A stretch of 64,000 nucleotides of DNA, from NCBI GenBank assembly GCA_947494445.1, contig CANLVD010000013.1, positions 44,344-108,343 of the forward strand, read 5' to 3'. Below are positions 28,353 through 38,300 of this stretch, in pieces. The translations under genes and the position numbers were made by a program. This stretch comes from an uncultured Paracoccaceae bacterium (GTDB lineage: Bacteria; Pseudomonadota; Alphaproteobacteria; Rhodobacterales; Rhodobacteraceae). Each line of letters opens with the position of its first letter. The stretch's first letter is position 1. A model generated the notes under the pieces. That model worked only from the letters and a program-made list of their open reading frames with translations. It made no database searches and had not been told where the DNA came from.

Positions 28353-29033
28353 TCAAATAGCCTCAAGCCGCCCATCGACCAGACGCAATCTTCGGTCCAT
28401 GCGTGCTGCAAGCTCAGGGTTGTGGGTTGCAACAATTGCCGCAAGACCGGTATCCCGCACCAAAACCATCATTGCCTCGAACACGACGTCCGATGTGCCG
28501 GGATCAAGATTTCCCGTTGGCTCGTCTGCCAGCAGAATATCCGGTGAATTTGCCATGGCCCGACAGAAGGCAACGCGTTGCTGTTCGCCGCCTGACAACT
28601 CAGCCGGGCGGTGATTGATCCGGTGACCCAGCCCAACGCTTTTCAGCAGTTCATCCGCCCGTGCACCGGCTACGCCAAGCGCCACGCCGGCTGCGCGCTG
28701 CGGCAGGATCACGTTGTCACGTGCCGTGAATTCCGGCAGCAGGTGGTGAAACTGGTAGATGAAGCCGATCCTGTCGCGCCTAAGGGCCGTGCGCCTGTGG
28801 TCACGTGCTGAATGAGCCTCTTCTCCTCCGACAATCACACGCCCCTCACTGGCACTTTCCAGCAGACCCGCGATGTGCAGCATCGTTGATTTTCCTGCGC
28901 CCGATGGCGCCTCAAGGGCCACGACTTCACCGGCCTGCAGTGACAGTGACACGTCGTGCAGAACCTGCACCTCATTGGGCGCGCCCTGATTATAGGCCTT
29001 GCTCACCCCGTCCAGCCTGAGGACCTCACTCAT
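28353..29033 (-). CDS. lolD: Lipoprotein-releasing ABC transporter ATP-binding protein
   Basis: 226 aa. Walker A APSGAGKST, the ABC signature LSGGEQQRVAFCRA, Walker B ILLADEPTGNLD, and the His switch ATHNPELA. LolD powers release of outer-membrane lipoproteins from the inner membrane to LolA. Overlaps the permease gene by 8 bp and is the last gene of the proS-lolC/E-lolD group. Confidence 0.93.
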   Translation of the reverse strand: MSEVLRLDGVSKAYNQGAPNEVQVLHDVSLSLQAGEVVALEAPSGAGKSTMLHIAGLLESASEGRVIVGGEEAHSARDHRRTALRRDRIGFIYQFHHLLPEFTARDNVILPQRAAGVALGVAGARADELLKSVGLGHRINHRPAELSGGEQQRVAFCRAMANSPDILLADEPTGNLDPGTSDVVFEAMMVLVRDTGLAAIVATHNPELAARMDRRLRLVDGRLEAI

Positions 29034-30312
29034 AGCGCAACGCCTCGACCGGGTTCAGGCGCGCCGCCCTGCGGGCCGGGAAATACGTGATCGTGAAGGA
29101 CAGACCCAGCGACAGGGCCATGGCCGAGAAGACATCGCCCCATTCCAGCTTCGCGGGCAATGCCGACAGATAGCGCACGGATGGATCCCATGCATCCCCG
29201 CCCAGCATCCAGTTGACCGCGTTGAAGATCGGATCGATGTAGATCGCAAACAGGCATCCCGTGACCACGCCGATCACCGTACCCGCAACCCCGATACTTG
29301 CGCCGCAAATGAAGAATATCCGCAGGATCGAACCTTCGCTCAGCCCCATGGTGCGCAGGATCCCGATATCACGCCCCTTGTTCTTGACCAGCATGATCAG
29401 GCCCGAAACGATGTTGAGCGTCGCCACCATCACGAGGATCGACAGGATGATGAACATAATGTTGTCCTCCATCTTGAGCGCACGCAGGAAAGACCCAGAT
29501 GCCTCCTGCCAGGTCCAGACAAAATGCGGGAACCCCGCGGCCACGGCGATGTCACCGCCGGTCTGGATCACCTTTTCGGGGTCCTCCACGAAAATCTCCA
29601 GCTCCGTGACCGTATCTTCATGGTTGAAGAAATCCTGCGCTTCAGCCAGTGGCATGTAGACCCTCGTGCTGTCGATGTCATAGCGACCGACCTGAAAGAT
29701 ATAGACGATCTCATAGGCGTTGACGCGTGGGCTGGTGCCAAAGGCCGTCTGTACACCATCGGGCGAAATCAGCGTGATCACATCGCCCAAAGCCAACCCC
29801 AGTGAGCGGGCAAGTCCCGATCCAATGGCCACCCCTTCATCAAAGCGGTCAAGATCACCCAGGGCCTGTTCAGGCTCGACGATCAGAGGAATGGTTCGGA
29901 CATCCTCAAGCCGTTCGCCAAAGACCTGCACGCCGGCATTGGCAGTGTCGGACGAGGCCATGACCTGCGCCTTGACCAGAGGTGCTGCACGGGTGACACC
30001 GGGCACGGCAAGGATCTGCTCGACCAGTGCATCATAGTCCTTGATGCTGCGGTCAACGAAGCCGAACTCATCCTGCACACCTTGGGAATAGACCGTGGCA
30101 TGGGCATTTGCCCCCAGGATCGTGGCCACGAACTCCGCCCGAAAGCCTGAGCGGACAGCCAGCGTTGCGATCAGGGCAAACACCGCCAGTGACACGCCGA
30201 CGAGCGAGATCACCGACATCACCGAGACCCCGCCCTCACGCTTGCGGGCCTTCAGATAGGCCCAGGCGATCTGCCATTCAAAGGCTGCAAATGGAGCAGT
30301 GCGATCAGCCAC
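29026..30312 (-). CDS. lolC: Lipoprotein-releasing ABC transporter permease (LolC/LolE family)
   Basis: 428 aa. N-terminal membrane segment after WAYLKARKREGGVSVMSVISLVGV, a large periplasmic domain (about residues 50-280), then three membrane segments at the C-terminus with the FtsX-type pattern (LVKNKGRDIGILRTMGLSEGSI, FPARRAARLNPVEALRYE). One permease gene is present rather than separate lolC and lolE, as is usual in alphaproteobacteria, so it probably works as a homodimer. It follows proS by 82 bp. Confidence 0.92.
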   Translation of the reverse strand: MADRTAPFAAFEWQIAWAYLKARKREGGVSVMSVISLVGVSLAVFALIATLAVRSGFRAEFVATILGANAHATVYSQGVQDEFGFVDRSIKDYDALVEQILAVPGVTRAAPLVKAQVMASSDTANAGVQVFGERLEDVRTIPLIVEPEQALGDLDRFDEGVAIGSGLARSLGLALGDVITLISPDGVQTAFGTSPRVNAYEIVYIFQVGRYDIDSTRVYMPLAEAQDFFNHEDTVTELEIFVEDPEKVIQTGGDIAVAAGFPHFVWTWQEASGSFLRALKMEDNIMFIILSILVMVATLNIVSGLIMLVKNKGRDIGILRTMGLSEGSILRIFFICGASIGVAGTVIGVVTGCLFAIYIDPIFNAVNWMLGGDAWDPSVRYLSALPAKLEWGDVFSAMALSLGLSFTITYFPARRAARLNPVEALRYE

Positions 30313-30394
30313 ATGCGCCTCCCCGACAGGGGCGCGTCATGGGGGGCTCGATGCCCCGCAGGGCGCGATCTCCCTTGCGGGCCATGCGCATGTC

Positions 30395-31732
30395 TCAAAC
30401 ACCCTTGTAGATCTGTGCGATCCGGTCGATGGCAGCTTCGGGTGACATATTTTCGCTATCGCCAGTGCGTCGTGAGGTGACTTCGACCACCCCGTTTTTC
30501 AACCCGCGCGGGCCGACGGTGATCCGCCATGGGAGACCAATCAGATCCATGGTTGCGAATTTTGCGCCCGCGCGTTCCTCCCGGTCGTCATAAAGCGGCT
30601 CAAGCCCGCGTGCCATCAGCCCTTTGTAAAGCTGGTCACAGGCCGCATCCGCATCCGTATCACCCTGCTTGAGATTGACGATCCCTGCGTGGAACGGTGT
30701 CACCCCTTCAGGCCAGATGATCCCGTTGTCATCGTGGCTCGCCTCGATGATCGCACCGATAAGACGCGACACACCGATGCCGTGCGAACCCATGTGGACC
30801 GGCACCCGATCACCGCTTTCGGTCACGACCTCGGCCTTCATTGCATCGGAATACTTGGTGCCGAAATAGAAGATCTGCCCGACTTCGATCCCGCGCGATG
30901 TCATGCGCCGCTCTTCCGGAACCGCATCGAACAGGGCTGCGTCATGCGTCTCGTCAGTGCGCGCATATGGCGTCGTCCATGTCTCATAGATCGACTGCAA
31001 ACCATCCACATCGCCGAAATCCACCTCCCGGTCCCCGAACGACAGGTCTGTAACGGCGCGGTCATAGAAGACCTCGCTTTCACCTGTGTCTGCCAGCACC
31101 AGAAACTCATGGGTGTAGTCCCCGCCAATCGGCCCGCCATCGGCACGCATCGGGATCGCCTTCAGCCCCATCCGTTCATACGTGCGCAGGTAGCTTACGA
31201 AATGGCGGTTGTAGGCGTGCAGCGCGTCTTCCTTGGTCAGGTCGAAGTTATAGCCGTCTTTCATGAAGAACTCGCGCCCGCGCATCACGCCAAAGCGCGG
31301 GCGGATCTCGTCGCGGAACTTCCACTGGATGTGGTACAGAGTCAGCGGAAGATCCTTGTAGGACTTGACAGAGTTACGGAAAATATCGGTGATCAACTCC
31401 TCATTGGTAGGGCCATAGAGCATGTCCCGACCGTGACGATCCGTGATCCGCAGCATCTCCTGTCCATAGTCGTCATAGCGCCCGCTTTCACGCCAGAGAT
31501 CGGCTGACTGCAAGGTCGGCATCAGCATAGGGTGGTGACCGGCCCGGATCTGTTCTTCGTGCACGATCGTTTCAAGCTTGCGCAAAATCTTGAAGCCCAT
31601 GGGCAGCCAGGAATAGATCCCGGCACTGGCCTGCCGGATCAATCCAGCCCTGAGCATCAACCGGTGCGAGGCGATCTGTGCCTCCGACGGGGTTTCCTTG
31701 AGGATCGGCAGAAAATAGGTGCTCAGACGCAT
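30395..31732 (-). CDS. proS: Prolyl-tRNA synthetase, short alphaproteobacterial type
   Basis: 445 aa. Charges tRNA-Pro with proline. Class II motifs seen: motif 2 region [27 protein letters not shown] and motif 3 [15 protein letters not shown], plus the C-terminal anticodon domain ([22 protein letters not shown] onward). At 445 aa it lacks the roughly 180-aa editing insertion of the E. coli enzyme, the known alphaproteobacterial form. Starts the proS-lol group. Confidence 0.96.
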   Translation of the reverse strand: MRLSTYFLPILKETPSEAQIASHRLMLRAGLIRQASAGIYSWLPMGFKILRKLETIVHEEQIRAGHHPMLMPTLQSADLWRESGRYDDYGQEMLRITDRHGRDMLYGPTNEELITDIFRNSVKSYKDLPLTLYHIQWKFRDEIRPRFGVMRGREFFMKDGYNFDLTKEDALHAYNRHFVSYLRTYERMGLKAIPMRADGGPIGGDYTHEFLVLADTGESEVFYDRAVTDLSFGDREVDFGDVDGLQSIYETWTTPYARTDETHDAALFDAVPEERRMTSRGIEVGQIFYFGTKYSDAMKAEVVTESGDRVPVHMGSHGIGVSRLIGAIIEASHDDNGIIWPEGVTPFHAGIVNLKQGDTDADAACDQLYKGLMARGLEPLYDDREERAGAKFATMDLIGLPWRITVGPRGLKNGVVEVTSRRTGDSENMSPEAAIDRIAQIYKGV

Positions 31733-31930
31733 TGCGGCTCTCGTTCAATTCCGGGTCAGATCGATCTTGGCATCGACGCTAAACGTCTAATCCATGGGGC
31801 TGATACACGCAATGCCACGCGACCTATGCAAGGCTTGCAATGCCGCTATGAACGTGATTAATGTCTCTCAGCGCGGCGCAACGACGCAGGCGCAATAAAA
31901 AGGGGTAATCCCAAGTCTCGGGAGGAGATT

Positions 31931-31955
31931 TTCGGCCTGCACTGCGCAGGCCGAA
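31931..31955 (-). terminator. Hairpin in the gap downstream of the Ppx/GppA gene
   Basis: Perfect 10-bp stem TTCGGCCTGC / GCAGGCCGAA with a 5-nt loop, 42 bp beyond the Ppx/GppA stop codon. There is no long T-run, so it is a probable rather than certain terminator. The rest of the 264-bp gap (31733-31996) holds the proS promoter region and no gene I can support. Confidence 0.5.
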
Positions 31956-31996
31956 TTCAATTTAGGCCCTGATTTCTGTCAGAATGTTTCCAAAAA

Positions 31997-33523
31997 TCAA
32001 CGCGTTGACCCAAGGTCTTGAGGCTTCAACACAAGTTCCGCCTGCAAATCAAGCCGCGATGCCAGTGACTGCAACCTTTTGGTGATCGCGTCTCCGCCAA
32101 GCTCGCTTGCCGTATCGTGGAGCGTGAGAATCAAGGTGCCATCACGTGCTTCAATCGGCGCTTTGTCCAGAATGTTGCGCGCCCCGCCCGAGATCATCGC
32201 TCCCAGCCGCATCGCCTTGCCCAAAGCCTCGGCCTGAGAGACCCGCTCGGCGCTGAGCAGACCCAGAATTTCTGACGGAAAACTCCAACCATGCGAAGCG
32301 GATTTGTAGCGGTTCGCGAGCGCCAGTCCCAGAAACACGCGCCCCTCGTGATCCAGACCGCTCAGATTTGCACGTGTTACCGTCTCAAAACACATCTCCG
32401 CGCGGTAATCTGGATGTGCACGCCATGTGATATCGTGCAAACGGCAGGCTGCGTGAACCAAACGCAATTCACCCTTGGGCGTCTGGCTCAGCAGCGGGGT
32501 CAGCCATTCAAACAACTGATCGCCAAATCCCGGTGCCCGTGCTTCACCGCTTTCAATCTGGCGCGTGGCCTCAAGCAATGGGTCTTTCTTGATCAGCTTC
32601 TCGGACATCGCCTCGTAAAGCACGCCCTCCCGAATGCCATAGCTTGAGACCGAGATGCTTGCCGGTTGCAGCTCTGTCAGCAATCGCGTCATGACGCGGG
32701 CCGCAATGGGCACCAGAGACAATCGTGCCTGAGAACTGCCGGTAAGCGGCTGCAGAACCTCCGGCGTCTGATCCATCACCCAGTTTGCGGTCTCCGTCAG
32801 GTTTTCAGGTGTCATCCGGTATTCATGCAGAACCTTGAGCGGGTAGGATCGCCGCTCCATGTCGATGCGCGCCAGAGCCCGCCATGAGCCCCCCACCAGA
32901 TACAGCTTGCGCGGGCCTGTTCCGATGGCTTTTACCAGTTTCCGAACCCGTGCCTTGATTTCAGCCTCAAGGTCCTTACCACTGAGAGATTCCAGCAATA
33001 GAGGGCCCAACGGGGAGGTCAGACAATCACCAATCACGCCGCCGCGGATCGATGCCAATTCCATGGATGCACCACCAATGTCGCAGACAATCCCGTCGGC
33101 GCGTGGCCAACCGAGCAGCACGCCTTGTGCTGACAACTGCGCCTCACGCGGGCCGGTCGCCACATCCAGAACAAGCCCGGTGGATTGCTCAACCTCAGCA
33201 CAAAACTCCGGACCGTCCGTGGCATCTCGAACCGCCGCAGTTGCCACACATTGCACGGTTTCCACGTTCATCAGACGCAACAGGCGGGAGAACCGCTTGA
33301 GGGCGATCATCGCCATCTTGCGCCCCTCAGGGTTCAGGATGCCGCTGGTCTGCAACCCGGCCCCCAATCCGCACAGGACCTTCTCGTTGAAGAAATATGC
33401 AGGAGCGCGTGAGACCCCGTCAAAGACCACAAGACGGACGGAGTTTGACCCGACATCGACCACGCCCACCTTTTTCATCAGCCGGGTGCGCATCGCTTTC
33501 TTGCTGGCCTGGTCGTCTAGCAT
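31997..33523 (-). CDS. ppx: Ppx/GppA family exopolyphosphatase
   Basis: 508 aa. Actin-like ATPase fold: GVVDVGSNSVRLVVFDG (phosphate 1), IVCDIGGASMELA (phosphate 2) and a glycine block YLVGGSWRALARID; a C-terminal HD-like helical region follows (HAACRLHDITWRAHPDYRAE). Degrades polyphosphate from the end or hydrolyses pppGpp. It lies 86 bp downstream of ppk on the same strand, a classic synthesis/degradation pair. The start is taken at 33523; MRTRLMKK ten residues later is an alternative. Confidence 0.9.
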   Translation of the reverse strand: MLDDQASKKAMRTRLMKKVGVVDVGSNSVRLVVFDGVSRAPAYFFNEKVLCGLGAGLQTSGILNPEGRKMAMIALKRFSRLLRLMNVETVQCVATAAVRDATDGPEFCAEVEQSTGLVLDVATGPREAQLSAQGVLLGWPRADGIVCDIGGASMELASIRGGVIGDCLTSPLGPLLLESLSGKDLEAEIKARVRKLVKAIGTGPRKLYLVGGSWRALARIDMERRSYPLKVLHEYRMTPENLTETANWVMDQTPEVLQPLTGSSQARLSLVPIAARVMTRLLTELQPASISVSSYGIREGVLYEAMSEKLIKKDPLLEATRQIESGEARAPGFGDQLFEWLTPLLSQTPKGELRLVHAACRLHDITWRAHPDYRAEMCFETVTRANLSGLDHEGRVFLGLALANRYKSASHGWSFPSEILGLLSAERVSQAEALGKAMRLGAMISGGARNILDKAPIEARDGTLILTLHDTASELGGDAITKRLQSLASRLDLQAELVLKPQDLGSTR

Positions 33524-33609
33524 GTGGCGATGCGCGTTGTATTCTCAGCAGACGTCACACCCTGTCCCCCGTTGGTCACACCAGCACTCTGCCCAAGGGC
33601 TGTGCGGAG

Positions 33610-35829
33610 TCAATCGTGAGAATGCACCAAAGCTGGTACGTCATTGGTACCTGCCCGCCCGCGACCCGACATGGACGGGTTTTCCATGAAGAAACGATGG
33701 CAGGAAAACAGCCGCGACCGGTCCTCGGCCGAATGCCGCAGATAGCTGCCATCGGCCTGTAAAACCCAGCTTTGTGACTGGTCTGCTAGGTTTGCCGCCA
33801 TGATCTGGTCGACAATCTGGGCATGCACTGTGGGGTTGGTGATCTCGACAAGTGTCTCGACCCGGCGATTGAGATTGCGCCCCATCCAGTCAGCCGAAGA
33901 AATGTAGACCCGCGCCTGCGTTGACGGCAAACCGTGGCCATTTCCAAAACAAACGATTCGAGAATGTTCAAGGAAACGGCCGATGACCGATTTGACACGG
34001 ATGTTATCGGAAAGTCCCTTCACGCCGGGGCGCACTCCGCAAATGCCGCGCACCACCATATCGACCTTCACACCCGCCTGCGAGGCCGCGTAAAGCGCAT
34101 CAATCACCTCTGCATCGATGACAGAGTTGCATTTGACCCAGACGGCTGCCGGACGGCCTGCGTGTGCATGGGCGATCTCGCCTTCCAGCCCTTCAAGAAT
34201 ACGCTGCTTGAGGAAATGCGGAGAGATCGCGAGGTTTTCCAGACTGTCGGGCTTCACATAGCCCGAGACATAGTTGAACACGCGATTGGCATCGCGCCCC
34301 AGGGCCGCATCACAGGTGAAAAACGACAGATCAGTATAGAAGCTGGCCGTGATCGGGTGATAGTTGCCGGTCCCGAAATGGGTGTAGGTGACAAGTTGGT
34401 CGCCCTCACGCCGCACTACAGCAGAAATCTTTGCATGGGTTTTCCAGTCCATGAAGCCATAGACCACCTGCGCGCCTGCCCGTTCCAGACGACGGGACTG
34501 GCGGATGTTTGCGGCCTCATCAAAGCGCGCTTTCAACTCAACCAATGCGGTGACCGATTTGCCTTCTTCTGCCGCCTCGCACAAAGCCGACACGATGGGG
34601 CTGTCCGCAGACGTGCGATAAAGCGTTTGCTTGATGGCCAGCACATTGGGATCCCGCGCGGCCTGTTGCAGAAACCGGACCACGATGTTGAACGTCTCGT
34701 AGGGGTGATGCAGCAGCATATCTTTTTGGCGGATGGCTGCGAAAATGTCGCCTTCGAAATCCTGCACACGTTCCGGGACGCGAGGGGTAAAATGTGGCCA
34801 GAGCAGATCATGCCGGTCGCTTTTGGTCAGCTCCGAAAGGTCAGCAATGCCGATGATCCCGTTGATCATGACGATCTCGTCTTTGGAGACATCCATCTCT
34901 TCGGCGATGATCTCTCTCAGACCGTCAGGTGCATTGGCCGACATCTTGAGGCGGATCACTTCTCCGCGGCGGCGGCGTTTGAGTGCTGTTTCAAATTCGC
35001 GCACCAGATCTTCGGCCTCTTCCTCGACCTCCAGATCACTGTCGCGCAGGACACGGAAAGCACAGCTGCCTTCGATCTCGTAACCGGGAAACAACCGGGA
35101 CATGAACGCCTTGAGCAGGTCTTCAAGCGCCAGATAGCGCCGTTCGCCCTTGGCGCCGTCATCAATCCTGATGAAACGATCAATCTGACCGGGGACGGGC
35201 AACAGCGCATCAAGACGCGAGCCATCCGCAGTGCGCTTCAATTCCAGCGCCAGAGCAAAGCCCTCGTTCGAGATGAAGGGAAACGGGTGCGCGGGATCGA
35301 TGGCAAGCGGTGTGAGGATCGGAAAGACCTGATCCATGAACACAGTCTCAAGCGCCAGCATATCGGCCTTGGTCAGATCATCGGGCGCGATCAGCAAAAT
35401 GCCTTCGGCTTCCATCTCGCGCTGCAGTTCCTCCCAGCAGCTTTGCTGGCGCAACATCAACGCGCGGGCGTCCGCATCGATCTGTTCCAACTGCTCGGAC
35501 GGGGTCAACCCATCGGCAGAGGGCCGTGTGACACCTTCTCGCAGAAGCCCGCGCAGACCGGCCACCCGCACGGAGTAAAACTCGTCAAGGTTCGAGCCCG
35601 AGATTGACAGGTAGCGCACCCGCTCCAGGAGCGGCACCGACGGGTTCTCAGCCTCACCCAGCACGCGCCAGTTGAAAGCAAGCCAGGACAGTTCGCGGTT
35701 GAAGAACCGCATTGGTCCGGCCGGATCGAAACCGGCGGGCTCTCGCGCTTCGGGCCATGCTCCGTTGAGAAAATCTGCATCGGTCATGGGAGAGATCTTC
35801 AGATCTTCCGCAACTGCTTCACGCCCCAT
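33610..35829 (-). CDS. ppk: Polyphosphate kinase 1
   Basis: 739 aa. Builds polyphosphate from ATP through a phosphohistidine. Family blocks: FFNRELSWLAFNWRVL (N domain), VALVELKARFDEAANI, the phosphohistidine region KTHAKISAVVRR with THFGTGNYH, and LEHSRIVCFGNGHG. The ATG at 35829 has a GGGAGGGG site and lies inside the end of the hda gene (11-bp overlap), so the two are coupled. Second-last gene of the unit permease-hda-ppk-ppx. Confidence 0.95.
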   Translation of the reverse strand: MGREAVAEDLKISPMTDADFLNGAWPEAREPAGFDPAGPMRFFNRELSWLAFNWRVLGEAENPSVPLLERVRYLSISGSNLDEFYSVRVAGLRGLLREGVTRPSADGLTPSEQLEQIDADARALMLRQQSCWEELQREMEAEGILLIAPDDLTKADMLALETVFMDQVFPILTPLAIDPAHPFPFISNEGFALALELKRTADGSRLDALLPVPGQIDRFIRIDDGAKGERRYLALEDLLKAFMSRLFPGYEIEGSCAFRVLRDSDLEVEEEAEDLVREFETALKRRRRGEVIRLKMSANAPDGLREIIAEEMDVSKDEIVMINGIIGIADLSELTKSDRHDLLWPHFTPRVPERVQDFEGDIFAAIRQKDMLLHHPYETFNIVVRFLQQAARDPNVLAIKQTLYRTSADSPIVSALCEAAEEGKSVTALVELKARFDEAANIRQSRRLERAGAQVVYGFMDWKTHAKISAVVRREGDQLVTYTHFGTGNYHPITASFYTDLSFFTCDAALGRDANRVFNYVSGYVKPDSLENLAISPHFLKQRILEGLEGEIAHAHAGRPAAVWVKCNSVIDAEVIDALYAASQAGVKVDMVVRGICGVRPGVKGLSDNIRVKSVIGRFLEHSRIVCFGNGHGLPSTQARVYISSADWMGRNLNRRVETLVEITNPTVHAQIVDQIMAANLADQSQSWVLQADGSYLRHSAEDRSRLFSCHRFFMENPSMSGRGRAGTNDVPALVHSHD

Positions 35830-36496
35830 CAAATGCCCCTCCCAACACGTCCACAGCCAAAGCCCGGTTCAGCTTTCGATGTTTCGTCAACGCCGCCTTG
35901 TCCAGCCTGTCGACGATGTCGCGCACCGCCCCGCCCGACCGGTCAATGCGCGTCACGAGAAACGAGACCAGATCCGGTGTGGCCTGCAATTGCCGATCAT
36001 CAAATTGTTTGACGAGCATACCAGCAATCAGGGCATCATCGGGTTGATCCAACGCAATTGTGGTCGCGCCCTCAAGCCGCGAGATCAGGTCCGGCAAGGA
36101 CAGTCCCCAATCCTTGATCTGACCGCGTCCCGTCATCATCAGTGGCAGACGCGCCTCCCGCAGGCGATTGTGCAGATGAAACAACGCACGTTCAGCGTTT
36201 GGACCTGATTGATGAAGCTGATGCAGGTCCTCGACAACTGTGGCACAGGTGTCGGTGGCAGCGTCCAACTGAGCGGGCGTGATCATCTGCCCGCCACTCT
36301 GCTCGGCAAACACACAGGCCAGATGTGTCTTGCCAGCCCCTTCCGCTCCGGTAACCAGAAGCTTGCCCTCGGGCCAGGATTGCCAGCGATCCACCATGCC
36401 GATGGCCAGCGCATTTGCGTCAGAGACCAGAAACGCCTCACGCCCCAAGGCCGGTCGGACCGGCAGATCAAACACCAGTTGCTTTTCCATGCCCAT
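35819..36496 (-). CDS. hda: DnaA-like regulatory protein Hda (HdaA)
   Basis: 225 aa. Homologous to the DnaA AAA+ domain: P-loop TGAEGAGKTHLA, ISRLEGATTIALDQPDD and a C-terminal helical lid. The N-terminal QLVFDLP (residues 6-12) is a beta-clamp binding motif, as needed for regulatory inactivation of DnaA after initiation. No DNA-binding domain IV is present. Overlaps ppk downstream by 11 bp and shares one base with the permease gene stop upstream. In alphaproteobacteria the protein limits replication initiation. Confidence 0.9.
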   Translation of the reverse strand: MGMEKQLVFDLPVRPALGREAFLVSDANALAIGMVDRWQSWPEGKLLVTGAEGAGKTHLACVFAEQSGGQMITPAQLDAATDTCATVVEDLHQLHQSGPNAERALFHLHNRLREARLPLMMTGRGQIKDWGLSLPDLISRLEGATTIALDQPDDALIAGMLVKQFDDRQLQATPDLVSFLVTRIDRSGGAVRDIVDRLDKAALTKHRKLNRALAVDVLGGAFDGA

Positions 36497-37584
36497 CAGC
36501 CGTCAGCCTTGGGCTGTGGTCCCTGATACAGCCTGCCCGATCGATACTGCTCCAGCGCGAACCGGGTCATGACGCCAATCAGTGCGGCAACCGGCACCGC
36601 GATCAGCAGACCGACGAAGCCGAAGATCGAGCCGAAAACCGACAGAGCGAGCATCAGCCAGACCGGGTGCAGCCCGACGGATCCGCCCACAAGCATTGGC
36701 GTCAGCACATTGCCCTCGACCATCTGACCGACCACAAAGATCACCGCCACCACGCCGATCAGGATGGGTTGATCCCAGAACTGGAACAGCGCCAGCCCCA
36801 CAGAAAGCGTGCCGCCGATGATCGAGCCGACAAAAGGAATGAAAGAGATCAGGCCGGCAAAAAAGCCGACGATCAGGCCAAACTGCAGGCCGACCAGCAC
36901 CAGACCGATGGAATAGAACGCCCCCAGAATGGCACAGACCGACAATTGCCCACGCACGAAATTGCCCAGCATGCTGTCCATTTCACCGGCCAGTTTGCGG
37001 ATCACTGGCGCATGCTCACGCGGCAGCAGATCATCGATGCGCGCGATCATACGGTCCCAGTCCATCAGCAGATAGAAAGCCACAACCGGTGCGACGACAG
37101 CCAGGATCAGAAAGTCGATCACAGCCAGTGAGGATGACAACAGTGTGTTGGCCAGCGCCAGTCCGCCGCTTTTGAGGCTGTCCTGCATGGACGCCAACAG
37201 GTTGCGCAACCACGACCCTTCCTGAAAAAGGTCGGTGAACCGGTTTCCGAACCGGCTTTCGAGCTGCGCAAAATACTCGGGCGCCTTTTCAATCAACCCT
37301 TGGGTCTGGACGACAAGAAGTTGAACCTGAGATATCAGAAGCGGGATGACGATCAGCATCAGCGCGATGAAGATGATCAACATCACCAAGGTCACGATGA
37401 TCGTCGCGAGCACCCGTGAACAGCCCCATTCCTCAAGCCTGTCGGCCACGGGGTCCAGAAAATAGGCAATCCCCGCTCCGACCACAAAAGGCAGCAACGT
37501 ATTGCCCAGAAACCAGACTGCTGCCACGAAAATAACCGCGGCAACGCCCCAGTAACTGACCTGTTCCTTGACGCTGAGACCCAT
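36496..37584 (-). CDS. AI-2E/PerM family transporter
   Basis: 362 aa, about eight membrane segments in the PerM/YdgG pattern: N-terminal double span, a long amphipathic middle region, then a block with FVGSIIGGTLSVGLALFQ and GNVLTPMLVGGSVGLHPVWLMLAL. Start at 37584 is supported by an AGGAAG site; the longer frame is unsupported. Proposed functions in the family include transport of AI-2 or sodium/proton exchange, none assignable here. First gene of the unit leading into hda, ppk and ppx. Confidence 0.88.
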   Translation of the reverse strand: MGLSVKEQVSYWGVAAVIFVAAVWFLGNTLLPFVVGAGIAYFLDPVADRLEEWGCSRVLATIIVTLVMLIIFIALMLIVIPLLISQVQLLVVQTQGLIEKAPEYFAQLESRFGNRFTDLFQEGSWLRNLLASMQDSLKSGGLALANTLLSSSLAVIDFLILAVVAPVVAFYLLMDWDRMIARIDDLLPREHAPVIRKLAGEMDSMLGNFVRGQLSVCAILGAFYSIGLVLVGLQFGLIVGFFAGLISFIPFVGSIIGGTLSVGLALFQFWDQPILIGVVAVIFVVGQMVEGNVLTPMLVGGSVGLHPVWLMLALSVFGSIFGFVGLLIAVPVAALIGVMTRFALEQYRSGRLYQGPQPKADG

Positions 37585-37736
37585 GTGAACTTCCTGAAAA
37601 ACAATACACAACACATGGCAAATGTGCAGGCCGGTTGCAAGCGACCCTGCCGTGATCGGCCTGTATTGGCTGGCCAAGCACGCGGGAATCGTGGCAATCC
37701 GCAAAACAGACAAATCAAACAGAGGGGTTTTTGAAA

Positions 37737-38294
37737 ATGTCTATCGTGAAACGGGGAATGACGGGCGCACCTGTCAAACGGCTGCAGGAAGCTTTGGGTG
37801 TGGGAGCCGATGGCATTTTCGGTCCGGGCACGGAGAAAGCGCTGAAATCCTACCAGAGTGACAATGGGCTGGCAGCGGATGGCATCGCAGGGCCGGATAC
37901 CTTTACCGCCATGGGTCTGCACGAGCTGGTTCTGCTGCGCCAGGGCTCTCGCGGGGCGACCGTCAAGAAAATGCAGGAAGCGCTTGGCATCGGTGCAGAT
38001 GGCATCTTCGGCCCGGGCACACGCAAGGCCGTCGTGGCTTTTCAAGAGGCAAATGGCCTTGCAGCCGATGGCATGTGTGGTCCACTGACCTTGGCTGCTA
38101 TGGACGACTTCAAAAGCACCTTCACCCAAGATACGCTTGCCAAGGCTGAAGTGACCCCAGAGGAGGAAGCGACGTTCGAGGCAGAGCCAATGCCTCAGAT
38201 CTCCGGTGTGGAATTCGTATCTGCCGCCGAAGCCGAACCTGAGCCTGCACCCAAGAAATCCCTTTGGGGTCGGGTCAAAGGCTGGTGGAGCTGA
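37737..38294 (+). CDS. Protein with two peptidoglycan-binding (PGB_1) domains
   Basis: 185 aa. Two tandem PG_binding_1 repeats (about residues 3-60 and 66-125), each with the VKR/K-LQEALG-GADGIFGPGT-KA-FQ-NGLAADG pattern. An acidic linker (EAEPEPAP) and a short C-terminal SLWGRVKGWWS tail follow. No signal peptide is seen, which is odd for a protein expected to touch the cell wall; export could occur by another route or it may act inside. A GAGGGG site precedes the ATG. Divergent from the permease gene. Confidence 0.88.
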   Translation: MSIVKRGMTGAPVKRLQEALGVGADGIFGPGTEKALKSYQSDNGLAADGIAGPDTFTAMGLHELVLLRQGSRGATVKKMQEALGIGADGIFGPGTRKAVVAFQEANGLAADGMCGPLTLAAMDDFKSTFTQDTLAKAEVTPEEEATFEAEPMPQISGVEFVSAAEAEPEPAPKKSLWGRVKGWWS

Positions 38295-38300
38295 GCGCTT

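Noticed and set aside
33934..35607. 557-codon open frame on the plus strand opposite ppk
   Set aside because: It runs antisense to a clear polyphosphate kinase gene, matches no family, and is the kind of long shadow frame GC-rich DNA gives.
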